A stretch of DNA of 64,000 nucleotides. Origin: Syntrophaceae bacterium UBA2210 (lineage in GTDB: Bacteria > Desulfobacterota > Syntrophia > Syntrophales > UBA2210). A program made the translations under genes and the position numbers. The notes under the pieces were generated by a model that made no database searches, was not told where the DNA came from, and worked only from the letters and a program-made list of their open reading frames with translations. Below, piece by piece: positions 36,051 to 44,301 of this stretch. Position 1 is the stretch's first letter. Each line of letters opens with the position of its first letter. The stretch spans positions 7,065 through 71,064 of the forward strand of contig DCUQ01000050.1 in NCBI GenBank assembly GCA_002327865.1, written 5' to 3'.

Positions 36051-36525
36051 TTGGGGTCGGACCAAGTCAACCGATTGATATGCTTAAGTTATAGGTAGAA
36101 ATCACCCTGTATTTTGGGTTTTAAATCAACAATTTTAGTATCAAAAAGAGCCGTTTAGGAAAGAAGCCGTAAGATGCCGAGGGCAAATCGTTATTACATC
36201 CCCGGTTACGTGTGACATATCACCCATAGATGTCACAAGAAGGAATTTCTCTATCTTGCTGCGCGAAATCAAACAAGAGACGGCAAATGGACGGAGAGCA
36301 TAGCAGTTGGTAACGAATCATACATTGAAGATACGATACAAAGGCTTGGGATAAAGGCAAAAGGTCGGGAAATTATTGGGGGCAACAAAAGCTGCGAACT
36401 CCGTGAATTAGCTGCTTCTTACGGGGGCAATTTTACCCCTGAAAATGGCCCTTTAAGACCTCAAAACGTTTATTATTGGGATGATATTACATAAATATCA
36501 ATAAGATAGTTCGGTCCGACCCTAA
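36051..36525. mobile_element. Inverted-repeat-bounded remnant of a RAYT-type element
   Basis: Left end contains GGGTCGGACC (36054-36063) and right end its exact complement GGTCCGACCC (36513-36522). They bracket the degraded transposase at 36174-36494. GGGTCxGACC-type ends are commonly seen around REP-associated tyrosine transposases. The internally deleted transposase indicates the element is no longer autonomous. Confidence 0.6.
36174..36494 (+). pseudogene. Degraded REP-associated tyrosine transposase (Y1_Tnp/RAYT)
   Basis: A single frame reads MPRANRYYIPGYV, then TGA where the family has Trp, then HITHRCHKKEF, the metal-binding HxH region of Y1 transposases. The frame then jumps directly to the family's C-terminus (ESIAVGNESYIEDTI, GREIIGGNKSCELRE, ENGPLRPQNVYYWD). 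The middle 150-200 residues, including the catalytic Tyr helix, are deleted in frame. Confidence 0.75.
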
Positions 36526-36541
36526 TAATGAGGCTAATAAT

Positions 36542-36703
36542 ATGGAGAAGGTCAAGTTGTCCATGTTAGTTGGAGTGGCGAAGGGATGTGGATTCCTCTT
36601 GGTGACAAAGATTTTGGTGTAGGATATGAAGACGCTACATCGTATCCAGCGTCTTGGTCAGATATTATGAAAAATAGGGATAGCGCCTTTTTAATACGGT
36701 GAT
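36542..36703 (+). other. Short coding-like fragment
   Basis: An open frame without its own start reads YGEGQVVHVSWSGEGMWIP and ends DIMKNRDSAFLIR before TGA. It resembles the end of a larger protein, but I cannot assign a family. It is probably a remnant that came with the neighbouring mobile debris. Confidence 0.25.
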
Positions 36704-36717
36704 AGGCCGAGGCTTGA

Positions 36718-37062
36718 ATGATCAAAACCCTAATATTATTATTTATTTTTGTCTTTCTACTGTTTAGCCCTTCCTTCGGATACGCCGCTCCGCCGGATAG
36801 CCAATCATCCGAAGTACCAAGTGACTCCATAAAGCAGGGATCATGGATTGCCCACGACCCGATCGAAGACGATCCACGACACAAAAGCGTCTTCGCGGGT
36901 ATCGACGCGGAGGTTGACGAGATACTGAAAGACCACCCACTGCGGGGTCGCATGGGTTTTTGCCATATAATCTGGGATACCGAAAAGGAAACCCTGAAAC
37001 AGAAATATGGAATCTCGTGGAAAACACCCGCCGAGATGAACCCACATATACTATTCGACTAA
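36718..37062 (+). CDS. Small secreted protein of unknown function
   Basis: 114 aa with a clear signal peptide (hydrophobic residues 3-22, likely cleaved after YAA at about residue 24). The mature part is polar, followed by a better conserved-looking C-terminus MGFCHIIWDTEKETLKQKYG then WKTPAEMNPHILFD. No domain is recognised. It lies among transposase remnants and may have been acquired. Its stop is followed by a second transposase fragment. Confidence 0.5.
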   Translation: MIKTLILLFIFVFLLFSPSFGYAAPPDSQSSEVPSDSIKQGSWIAHDPIEDDPRHKSVFAGIDAEVDEILKDHPLRGRMGFCHIIWDTEKETLKQKYGISWKTPAEMNPHILFD

Positions 37063-37141
37063 GAAAAAAAGAAAGACCATAATACGTATGATGTCGAGAT
37101 ATTTAGTGAAACGCGAAATTAGGTGGACATAGCACATAATT

Positions 37142-37330
37142 CTCTTGGCCACTGCACGAGAATGTTTGAATGAAGGGATTGCGGGAAGCGATGACATAGA
37201 CGCTGTCAAAAGATCGACGAAGACAGGACGCCCCGCAGGTAAATTCGATTTTGTGGATAAGATTGAAAAGCTGACAGGTCGTTTGTTACAGAGGCAAAAA
37301 CCCGGGCCTAAGAAAAAACAAAAAATCTGA
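37142..37330 (+). pseudogene. C-terminal fragment of a second transposase (RAYT-like)
   Basis: The open frame LLATARECLNEGIAGSDDID leads into STKTGRPAGKFDFVDKIEKL and a basic RQKPGPKKKQK tail, the usual end of Y1/RAYT transposases of the RTGRPLG type. The catalytic part is missing upstream. Confidence 0.6.
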
Positions 37331-37379
37331 ATTAAGTGTTGTGCCCCCAAAATACACTAAAATACACATAACGATTAAT

Positions 37380-37460
37380 TTAACGCCGGAACGTTCGATC
37401 GCACACTCCCGGCATCCGCGCCGCTTCCTCCTGCGTTAACCGCCTCTCCGTCCGTCTCAT
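37380..37460 (-). pseudogene. N-terminal fragment of an ISNCY-like transposase
   Basis: A good gaggaggtggtt ribosome site precedes ATG 37458-37460, then MRRTERRLTQEEAARMPGVC and DRTFRR follow before a stop at 37380. The helix-turn-helix pattern (RLTQEEAARxLGVxxRTFRR) is that of ISNCY-type transposases. Only 26 codons remain. Confidence 0.5.
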
Positions 37461-37529
37461 AACCACCTCCTCGGGGTGGCTATTATAAACCGGACATATT
37501 ACGTGCTCCTGACACATAAAAAAATAATC

Positions 37530-37558
37530 TTGACATGCTTTTAGATCTATGATTTTAT
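37530..37558 (+). promoter_or_regulatory. Candidate promoter of the aromatic amino acid operon
   Basis: Perfect -35 TTGACA (37530-37535), then 17 nt to TTTTAT (37553-37558) as -10; TTTATA at 18 nt spacing is an alternative. Transcription would begin near 37566, about 20 nt before the leader peptide start. Confidence 0.6.
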
Positions 37559-37588
37559 AGGCGCACTTTTGGAAAGTGGAGTTTTCTT

Positions 37589-37675
37589 GTGGGCAGATTA
37601 AATCACCATAACAGCTATTTTGGTTACTTTTGGTATTTTGGTGCACAGGTCTGCCCGGCGCTGAGGAGGAAGTAA
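37589..37675 (+). CDS. Leader peptide rich in Tyr, Phe and Trp (attenuation of aro operon)
   Basis: A 28-codon ORF too short for ordinary gene calls. GTG start preceded by a ggag box 8 nt upstream, stop TAA at 37673-37675. Codons 10-18 read Tyr-Phe-Gly-Tyr-Phe-Trp-Tyr-Phe-Gly: seven aromatic residues in nine. It is followed within 25 nt by the first of two intrinsic terminators and then by aroF, DAHP synthase, the entry enzyme for all three aromatic amino acids. By analogy with pheA/trp leaders, ribosome stalling at these codons under aromatic starvation would permit read-through. Confidence 0.8.
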   Translation: MGRLNHHNSYFGYFWYFGAQVCPALRRK

Positions 37676-37696
37676 CACTCTAAAAAGATAAAATCT

Positions 37697-37740
37697 AAAA
37701 GCCATGGGCAGGTCGGAAGATCCTGCACCATGGCTTTTTT
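37697..37740 (+). terminator. Attenuator hairpin 1 before aroF
   Basis: AAAAGCCATGGGCAGG pairs with CCTGC(A)CCATGGC and is followed by TTTTTT. The left arm's GGGCAGGTC (37706-37714) is complementary, with two G-U pairs, to GGTCTGCCC (37648-37656) inside the leader peptide, giving a 9 bp antiterminator exposed when a ribosome stalls on the aromatic codons. Confidence 0.82.
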
Positions 37741-37749
37741 GTTTGCGAA

Positions 37750-37783
37750 GCCATGGTAGCAATTCTGCACCATGGCTTTTTTT
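37750..37783 (+). terminator. Attenuator hairpin 2 before aroF
   Basis: GCCATGGT..GC and GC..ACCATGGC form a stem around AATTCT, followed by TTTTTTT. It repeats the GCCATGG arm of hairpin 1, so arms of the two hairpins could cross-pair. The aroF ribosome site (aaaggagg) follows 8 nt after the T-run. Confidence 0.8.
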
Positions 37784-37808
37784 GTTACTAAAAGGAGGGT
37801 TTGGAAAC

Positions 37809-38837
37809 GTGATAATTGTGATGAAAAAAACTGCTACAGATGAACAGATTAACAAGGTTGTCGACTGGATCAAATCGGTCGGCTACATGGCCCACCCGTC
37901 TTCCGGTGTCGAGCGGACGATCATCGGTGCCGTGGGGGACAACCGGGGGAAAGAGCATCTAAAAGTTGTCCAGTCTCTTCCGGGTGTTGAACAAATAATT
38001 CCCATTCTGAAGCCATACAAGCTCGCGAGCCGCGAGGCTAAAGAGGGGGATACCGTTATCCGGGTCGGAAACGTGGAAATCGGCGGCGGCGGTTTTGTCG
38101 TTATGGCCGGTCCCTGTTCCATAGAAAGCAGGGAACAGATGATGGAAAGCGCGTTCATAGCGAAAAAGGGCGGTGCCGACATAATAAGGGGAGGGGCATA
38201 CAAGCCGAGGACATCCCCTTACAGTTTCCAGGGAATGGAGGAAGAAGGGCTGCGACTTTTAAAAGAGGCCGGAGAAAAGACGGGAATGCCTGTTATCACT
38301 GAGGTTCTCAATGCCGCTGAGGTCGATATCGTTGAAGAGTATGCGGATATATTGCAGATAGGCGCCCGGAACGTCCAGAATTTCCCATTGCTGAAAAGAG
38401 TGGGAAAGGCAAAAAAACCGGTGCTTCTCAAACGTGGAATGATGTCTACTATCGAGGAACTTCTTATGTCCGCTGAATATATTATTTCGTCGGGGAATGA
38501 CGATGTTATTCTGTGTGAAAGAGGAATCAGGACGTTTGAAACGGCAACCCGCAATACACTGGATATCAGCGCGGTGCCGGTTTTAAGGGGATTGACACAC
38601 TTGCCGGTGATCGTTGATCCCAGCCATGCGGCCGGTCACTGGAGATATATCCAGCCGCTGACAATGAGCGCTCTGGCAGTAGGATCGGACGGAGTTATAA
38701 TCGAGGTTCACCCCGAACCCGAAAAAGCTGTGTCCGACGGCGAGCAATCTCTCAAACCCGCTAAATTCTACAGGCTTATGGAGGAGATCAGAAAACTCGA
38801 ACAATTCATGAGAAATGAAATGAAGGTGTTGAAATGA
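37809..38837 (+). CDS. aroF: 3-deoxy-7-phosphoheptulonate (DAHP) synthase
   Basis: First step of the shikimate pathway: phosphoenolpyruvate plus erythrose-4-phosphate. GTG start after aaaggagg; upstream in-frame ATG codons are rejected because they lie within the terminators. 342 aa. Residues 1-75 form the ferredoxin-like regulatory domain seen in Thermotoga-type enzymes ([34 protein letters not shown]) that can bind Tyr/Phe. The barrel follows with [58 protein letters not shown] and VDPSHAAGH. Erythrose-4-phosphate would come from the tkt/rpe enzymes. Confidence 0.95.
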   Translation: MIIVMKKTATDEQINKVVDWIKSVGYMAHPSSGVERTIIGAVGDNRGKEHLKVVQSLPGVEQIIPILKPYKLASREAKEGDTVIRVGNVEIGGGGFVVMAGPCSIESREQMMESAFIAKKGGADIIRGGAYKPRTSPYSFQGMEEEGLRLLKEAGEKTGMPVITEVLNAAEVDIVEEYADILQIGARNVQNFPLLKRVGKAKKPVLLKRGMMSTIEELLMSAEYIISSGNDDVILCERGIRTFETATRNTLDISAVPVLRGLTHLPVIVDPSHAAGHWRYIQPLTMSALAVGSDGVIIEVHPEPEKAVSDGEQSLKPAKFYRLMEEIRKLEQFMRNEMKVLK

Positions 38838-39925
38838 AAAAAATACGGATAAATCTTGACCGGCGATCCAATCTTTCTTATGAAATATTCATCGAAAGCA
38901 ACATTTTTGACCGGATAGGGCTTCTTATTGCCAAAAAGAATGTGGCAAAACGGTATGTGGTTATTTCGGACTCCAATGTATCCTCTCTGTACGGGGAGCA
39001 ATTTCTGGAGATACTTCGGGGAGTGAATCTGCCCGCGGATTTGATCGAATTTCCCGCGGGGGAAACCTCGAAGAATATCGATACCGTTTTAACTATTGTC
39101 GGGAAGCTTATTGAAATTGGGGTAGACAGGAGCTCCGCGTTGATCGCTCTGGGCGGGGGTGTGACAGGCGATATCGTCGGGTTTATCGCTTCCATATATA
39201 TGAGATCCATCCCCTATATCCAGGTACCGACCAGTCTCCTGGCCCAGGTCGACAGCAGCATCGGAGGAAAAACGGGAATAGATTTGCCCGAGGGTAAGAA
39301 CCTGCTGGGGGCGTTTTTCCAACCGAAAATGGTCTTCACGGATCTTCAGTTCCTTGCGACACTGCCGGATGAAGAATTCAATAATGGTCTGGCGGAGATT
39401 ATCAAATACGGCATCATTGACGATGTCGATCTGTTACATCTGCTGGAAACGGAAGGCGAGGCGATCAGAAACCGGGACGTCGCCGTTCTCGAAGAAATTA
39501 TCGGTAGAGCCTGCAGGATCAAGGGGGGTATTGTTGAAATAGATGAGAAGGACGAGGGAATAAGGCGGATTCTCAATTTCGGTCATACCCTGGGACATGC
39601 GATGGAGGCCGCTTCAGGATATACTCTTTCTCACGGCAATGCCGTGTCTGTCGGCATGATCGCGGCAGCGAAAATATCTGAGAAGACGAAACACCTGTCT
39701 TCCGGGGAACGGGACAGGATTGAGAAAATTATTAAAAACATTGGACTGCTTCACAAAATTCCCGGATCCATAAAAACCGACGATATTATCTCCCGGATGA
39801 AAACGGATAAGAAGAAGGAAGGCAACATCATACATTTTGTATTCTTGAAAAAACTGGGAGTTCCGTTCATCAACGGTTCGGTAGAAAAGGATATTATTTA
39901 CCAGACAATTGAGGAATTGAGATAA
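38834..39925 (+). CDS. aroB: 3-dehydroquinate synthase
   Basis: Second step of the shikimate pathway, a zinc- and NAD-dependent cyclase (363 aa). [73 protein letters not shown] and [10 protein letters not shown] include the NAD-binding glycines and the metal ligands Glu, His and His. The start overlaps the aroF stop by 4 bp (ATGA). Confidence 0.96.
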   Translation: MKKIRINLDRRSNLSYEIFIESNIFDRIGLLIAKKNVAKRYVVISDSNVSSLYGEQFLEILRGVNLPADLIEFPAGETSKNIDTVLTIVGKLIEIGVDRSSALIALGGGVTGDIVGFIASIYMRSIPYIQVPTSLLAQVDSSIGGKTGIDLPEGKNLLGAFFQPKMVFTDLQFLATLPDEEFNNGLAEIIKYGIIDDVDLLHLLETEGEAIRNRDVAVLEEIIGRACRIKGGIVEIDEKDEGIRRILNFGHTLGHAMEAASGYTLSHGNAVSVGMIAAAKISEKTKHLSSGERDRIEKIIKNIGLLHKIPGSIKTDDIISRMKTDKKKEGNIIHFVFLKKLGVPFINGSVEKDIIYQTIEELR

Positions 39926-41007
39926 TGACGGGAAAATCACTGAAATCCATGAGGGATAAAGTCAAAGAAATCGACAAGGGAATCGTTGCGCTGTTAAACG
40001 AACGTGCGGCATTATCGATAGAAATCGGAAGGTTGAAGACAGGCAATAACATGGAGATTTACGATCCTGCGCAGGAGAGCAAAGTGTTACGGGATTTGTG
40101 TTCAATCAACGCGGGGCCGCTGCCTGAAGATTCTTTGAGAAATATTTTCAGTGAGATACTGTCGGCATCGCGAGCCCTTCAAATGCCCGTAAACGTCGCT
40201 TATCTTGGACCCGATGCATCGTTCAGCCATCTGGCTGTCGAGTCGCATTTCGGAAAGAGTGTCATCTTGTCACCGCAGCCGAGCATCCTCGATGTCTTTG
40301 ACAGGGTAGAGAAAAAAGAGGCTAATTGGGGGGTGGTCCCTGTAGAAAATTCCCTCGAAGGAACGGTTAAGCTTACTCTGGATTGTCTGATTACGACGCC
40401 CCTGACGATTGTAAATGAAATCTATCTTCCCATCAGTCACACATTGATATCGGGAAGAAAGACATTGGATGGTTTGAAGAAGGTTTGTTCTCATCCTCAG
40501 GCACTTGCACAGTGCCGGAACTGGCTCAGGAAAAATCTCCCGCTGTGCTCGCTTCATGAAGTAGAAAGCACGGCGAAGGCGGTCAGAATGGCTCTTGAAG
40601 ATGATACGATCGCCGCTGTAGGAAGCCGGGAGGCCGCTTTAAAGTACGGATTGAACATTATCGCCGGAGGCATTGAGGATCATTCGTCGAACATGACCCG
40701 GTTTCTTGTTATCGGCCACGGAGAGAGTGAACCGACCGGCATGGACAAGACATCGGTACTGTTCGGAGCACGTCATGAACCGGGCGCGCTTTATAATTCA
40801 CTACAGCCTTTTGTTGAAAAGAAAATTAATCTGGTAAAGATCGTATCTCACCCCATTCGAGGTCAGATGTGGGAGTATCTGTTCTTTGTCGATTTTGCCG
40901 GCCACGCGAAGGATGAGGAAATCGCGAAATGCCTGGAAAATCTTCGGAGCAAATGCACATTTGTTAAAGTACTGGGATCATATCCCCAAGGAGACAGCAA
41001 GTCATGA
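39925..41007 (+). CDS. pheA: Bifunctional chorismate mutase/prephenate dehydratase with atypical ACT motif
   Basis: Converts chorismate to phenylpyruvate for phenylalanine. Domains: AroQ-type chorismate mutase (residues 1-85; VKEIDKGIVALLNERAALS), prephenate dehydratase (about 92-270; VAYLGPDASFSHLA, VPVENSLEGTV, and SNMTRFLVIG with the catalytic Thr-Arg-Phe), and an ACT domain (about 278-350; PGALYNSL). The ACT ESRP motif that binds Phe is VSHP here, so feedback inhibition may be weak. The start overlaps the aroB stop by one base. No prephenate dehydrogenase (tyrA) is found in the operon. Confidence 0.94.
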   Translation: MTGKSLKSMRDKVKEIDKGIVALLNERAALSIEIGRLKTGNNMEIYDPAQESKVLRDLCSINAGPLPEDSLRNIFSEILSASRALQMPVNVAYLGPDASFSHLAVESHFGKSVILSPQPSILDVFDRVEKKEANWGVVPVENSLEGTVKLTLDCLITTPLTIVNEIYLPISHTLISGRKTLDGLKKVCSHPQALAQCRNWLRKNLPLCSLHEVESTAKAVRMALEDDTIAAVGSREAALKYGLNIIAGGIEDHSSNMTRFLVIGHGESEPTGMDKTSVLFGARHEPGALYNSLQPFVEKKINLVKIVSHPIRGQMWEYLFFVDFAGHAKDEEIAKCLENLRSKCTFVKVLGSYPQGDSKS

Positions 41008-41690
41008 TCTGTATACCCGTAACGGCGCATGATAACGAAACGGCGATCCTGCGGATGCAACAGGCGTTTTCTCTTGCCGATATCGTTGAATTGCGAATCG
41101 ATTCGATCCGGAACGCAGACCTGAAAAAACTGCTTGCCGAAAGCGGAGGGAGGGTGATTGTGACTAACAGAAGGCAGGATGAAGGCGGCTGTTTCGAAGG
41201 TGATGAAAGGGCACGAATGGCGCTGCTGCGCGAGGCCGTTTCGCTGGAGGCGGATTTTATCGATGTCGAAATGAGCACGGATGAAGCTTTTTTGCAGGAA
41301 ATTCATGAGACGATAGCAGAATACAGGTACAAAACGAATCTGATTATGTCCTGCCACGACTTTAACGGGACGCCGGCATATGAAAAACTGCTTGATATTT
41401 ACAGTGAATGTGCTGAAAAAGGGGCTGATATCGTTAAAATTGTTACATTTGCCGGTACCATGGAAGACAACCTTGTGATATTGCAGCTGGTTAATCACAT
41501 CAGCAGACTGAAACACGATATTATCGCTTTCTGCATGGGCCCGAAAGGGCGGTTAAGCAGAATTGCGGCACCCCTGTTCGGGTCATACCTCAGTTTCGCC
41601 TCTCTCGAACCCGGGGCGCAATCGGCACCCGGCCAGCTTACCATAGAGGAAACACGGGCGATAAACGCTATTTTGCATCATGAAAAATAA
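41004..41690 (+). CDS. aroD: 3-dehydroquinate dehydratase, type I
   Basis: Third pathway step, via a Schiff base. 228 aa barrel with ADIVELRIDSI, SGGRVIVTNRRQDEGG, MSCHDFNGTP (His of the general base) and DIVKIVTFAGT carrying the Schiff-base Lys, then FCMGPKGRLSRI. An aaggagac ribosome site lies inside the end of pheA and the start overlaps by 4 bp. Confidence 0.94.
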   Translation: MICIPVTAHDNETAILRMQQAFSLADIVELRIDSIRNADLKKLLAESGGRVIVTNRRQDEGGCFEGDERARMALLREAVSLEADFIDVEMSTDEAFLQEIHETIAEYRYKTNLIMSCHDFNGTPAYEKLLDIYSECAEKGADIVKIVTFAGTMEDNLVILQLVNHISRLKHDIIAFCMGPKGRLSRIAAPLFGSYLSFASLEPGAQSAPGQLTIEETRAINAILHHEK

Positions 41691-42513
41691 AAAAAAATTA
41701 TATGCGCTTTTTGGAAACCCGGTAGAGCACAGCCTGTCTCCGGTGATGCACACGACGGCTTTCAACGTGATGAAAATAGATGCGCGCTGCATCGCGATAC
41801 GCGTGGAGAGTGCCGGGGAAATTATACGCAATATCGAGGCGATGGATATCAGCGGCGCGTGCGTGACGATTCCTCACAAAACCGCGATCATGGATCATCT
41901 TGACGGGATCAGTGAAAGCGCCCGGCTGATAGGTGCCGTGAACACACTGACCGTTACCGGCGGAAGACTTGAAGGCGACAATACCGACTGGAAGGGACTG
42001 GTACTCGCATTGAAAGAAAAAATTGCAATCGAAGGGAACACATTTGTCGTCCTGGGGGCCGGAGGTGCCGCGCGCGCAGCGGTTTTCGGGATCTTACGGG
42101 AAGGCGGAAAAACGGTTGTCATGAACCGAACCGCGGCAAAGGGGGAAACGCTTGCGAAAGAATTCGGATGCGAGTTTCGCCCGGTTTCGGAAGCGGGAAC
42201 AATCGAGGCGGATTGTCTTATTAACTGTACCCCCGTGGGAATGTTTCCCAACGTGGAAATATCCCCGGTTGAGCCGGAGACACTGTCACATTTTAGCTGT
42301 GTCATGGATATGATATACAATCCTTTGGAAACAAAAATGCTGAGAGATGCCCGGACGGCGGGGTGCTCTGTCGTATCGGGTCTTCCCATGTTCATATGTC
42401 AAGGGGGGGAACAGATACGGATATGGACGGGACGCCGGCCGCCGCTCGGCGACATGATGAAAATCGTATTGGAGAAACTTACGGATGATGGGCGAGATAA
42501 AGCAAGCCGATAA
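41680..42513 (+). CDS. aroE: Shikimate dehydrogenase
   Basis: NADPH-dependent reduction of 3-dehydroshikimate (277 aa). LFGNPVEHSLSPVMHTTAF, CVTIPHKTAIMDHLD with the catalytic Lys, GAVNTL, GDNTDWKG with the catalytic Asp, VVLGAGGAARAAVFG for the nucleotide and NCTPVGMFP are visible. It overlaps aroD by 11 bp and aroA by 29 bp. Confidence 0.95.
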   Translation: MKNKKKLYALFGNPVEHSLSPVMHTTAFNVMKIDARCIAIRVESAGEIIRNIEAMDISGACVTIPHKTAIMDHLDGISESARLIGAVNTLTVTGGRLEGDNTDWKGLVLALKEKIAIEGNTFVVLGAGGAARAAVFGILREGGKTVVMNRTAAKGETLAKEFGCEFRPVSEAGTIEADCLINCTPVGMFPNVEISPVEPETLSHFSCVMDMIYNPLETKMLRDARTAGCSVVSGLPMFICQGGEQIRIWTGRRPPLGDMMKIVLEKLTDDGRDKASR

Positions 42514-43753
42514 ACTTGACGCATCGGTCACGGTGCCGGGTTCCAAGAGCTACACACAGCGGGCGCTGGTTATTGCCTCGCTTGCCGGAGGGAAATCTTT
42601 TATCCGCAATGCTTTGCTCTCGGAAGATACAAATTACCTGATCGACGCTCTTCGTTCTCTCGGCGCCGGCATACTGACGTCGAAGGATGATATCATTATA
42701 ACGGGCGTAGACGGCAGAACAGAAAACCAGGGACAAACGATTTACCTTGGAAACAACGGCACGGCCCTGAGATTTCTGACTACGCTGGTATCTCTCGGCA
42801 GCGGGTGCGTGACGCTGGATGGAAGCGCCCGCCTCAGGGAAAGGCCGCTGAAACCCCTTCTCGAGGCGCTGGAAGGGTTAGGCGTTGTTTCACGATGCTC
42901 CGGCGACTACGGTTATCCGCCGGTTGTCGTACAGGGCGGCGGGTTAGGCGGCGGCAGTGTAATCTTTACGGATTCGGAGAGCAGTCAATATATATCGTCC
43001 ATTCTGATATCGGCTCCCTACGCAAAAAACGATATCGAGATCGAACTCCGGGGCACAACCGTCTCCATGCCCTATATCGATATGACAATCGACACCATGC
43101 GACATTTCGGTGTGGAGGTCGAGAAGGAAGGATCAGACAAGCTGAGGGTGGCCTCCGGCCAGAGATATACGGGTGGAAAATATCTGGTTGAAGGAGATGT
43201 GTCGAGCGCGTCTTATTTCTTTGTTGCGGCCGCGCTTACAGGAGAAACGGTAAAGGTTGTCAATATAAATCCGGAGACGCGCCAGGGAGATATCGCCTTC
43301 CTGCGGATAATCGAATCGCTCGGATGCCGTGTTTCCAGCGGTGAAAACTGTGTCGAGGTAACAGGAACAGGTTTGAGAAAAGGAGATTATGAAATCGACA
43401 TGTCGGACATGCCCGATATGGTGCCGTCCCTTGCAATTCTTGCGGCATTCCGAAACGGACTGACGGTTATAAAGAATGTTTCCCACCTGCGCCTCAAGGA
43501 AAGCAACAGGCTTGAAGCGCTGGTCAACGAATTAAACCGGATCGGCGTTGAAGCAAGAGAATCGGCCGACGGCATCATCATAAGGGGAGGAAGTCCTCGC
43601 GGCGCGGAGATCGAGACATACAACGACCATCGTATCGCGATGAGTTTCGCCGTGGCGGGACTGCTGGTTCCGGGGATACGAATAAGGGACAAACAATGTG
43701 TGGAAAAATCCTTCCCGACATTCTGGGACGAATTCGGAAAGTTGCATCTATGA
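42485..43753 (+). CDS. aroA: 3-phosphoshikimate 1-carboxyvinyltransferase (EPSP synthase)
   Basis: Joins PEP to shikimate-3-phosphate. 422 aa with VPGSKSYTQRALVIASLA, YLGNNGTALRFLTTLVSLG, DGSARLRERPL, ESSQYISSILIS, DMSDMPDMVPSLAI, LRLKESNRL and YNDHRIAMSFAVAGL. A ggag box 10 nt before the ATG lies inside aroE; the long 29 bp overlap implies strong coupling. Ser in GSKSYTQR replaces the more usual GSKSxTxR context only mildly. Confidence 0.95.
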   Translation: MMGEIKQADKLDASVTVPGSKSYTQRALVIASLAGGKSFIRNALLSEDTNYLIDALRSLGAGILTSKDDIIITGVDGRTENQGQTIYLGNNGTALRFLTTLVSLGSGCVTLDGSARLRERPLKPLLEALEGLGVVSRCSGDYGYPPVVVQGGGLGGGSVIFTDSESSQYISSILISAPYAKNDIEIELRGTTVSMPYIDMTIDTMRHFGVEVEKEGSDKLRVASGQRYTGGKYLVEGDVSSASYFFVAAALTGETVKVVNINPETRQGDIAFLRIIESLGCRVSSGENCVEVTGTGLRKGDYEIDMSDMPDMVPSLAILAAFRNGLTVIKNVSHLRLKESNRLEALVNELNRIGVEARESADGIIIRGGSPRGAEIETYNDHRIAMSFAVAGLLVPGIRIRDKQCVEKSFPTFWDEFGKLHL

Positions 43754-44283
43754 AAAATATTATCTTAACAGGGTACCGCTGCACGGGGAAGACAGAGGTG
43801 GGCAAGCGACTCTCGGCACGGCTGGACCTTCCTTTTTACGACACTGATGAATTAATCATTGAAAAAGCGGGGATGTCGATTACCGAGATAGTGGAAAAAG
43901 GCGGATGGGATGCGTTTCGCTTGAGGGAAACGGAGACGGTCAGAGAACTCGGGTCGAACAGCAACTGCGTTATAGCGACCGGCGGAGGGACATTTGAAGC
44001 TCTGGAAAACAGGAAGATCCTGAAACAGAATGGCTTTTTTGTCTGGCTTTCGGCCGACGTGGAAACGATAGTGGAAAGAATGCGTTCCGATAAGAAAAGC
44101 TCCAGGAATCGGCCGTCGCTTTCAAACGGCGATCTTGTAACCGAGTGCGCCTTAACCATCGGAAAGCGGGAGGCAGTATACAGAAGGCTTGCCGATCTGA
44201 TCGTTGATACGTCGAATAAGGGGATCGACAAGGTAGTGGACGAAATTTTTACATTCCTGAGCTGCAGATGTCGGAAGGATTGA
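43750..44283 (+). CDS. aroK: Shikimate kinase
   Basis: Phosphorylates shikimate with ATP (177 aa). The true start is ATG 43750, overlapping the aroA stop (ATGA); an upstream in-frame ATG at 43696 is rejected because the protein then begins properly with MKNIILTGYRCTGKTEVG. The Walker A is GYRCTGKT, and FYDTDELIIEKAG, FRLRETE and VIATGGGTFE bind shikimate and Mg. Confidence 0.94.
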   Translation: MKNIILTGYRCTGKTEVGKRLSARLDLPFYDTDELIIEKAGMSITEIVEKGGWDAFRLRETETVRELGSNSNCVIATGGGTFEALENRKILKQNGFFVWLSADVETIVERMRSDKKSSRNRPSLSNGDLVTECALTIGKREAVYRRLADLIVDTSNKGIDKVVDEIFTFLSCRCRKD

Positions 44284-44301
44284 AAGAAACGGGGGAAAAT
44301 C

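Noticed and set aside
36213..36215. Selenocysteine at the TGA in the RAYT remnant
   Set aside because: The family has Trp there (TGG), the rest of the gene is deleted, and no SECIS-like hairpin context is needed to explain it.
36226..36240. GTGACAT/ATGTCAC hairpin inside the RAYT remnant
   Set aside because: Explained by the codons of the conserved HITHRCH region.
37704..37808. Longer aroF N-terminus starting at ATG 37704
   Set aside because: It would translate the two terminator hairpins (repeated PAPWLF-like peptides); the GTG at 37809 has the ribosome site and matches the family's N-terminus.
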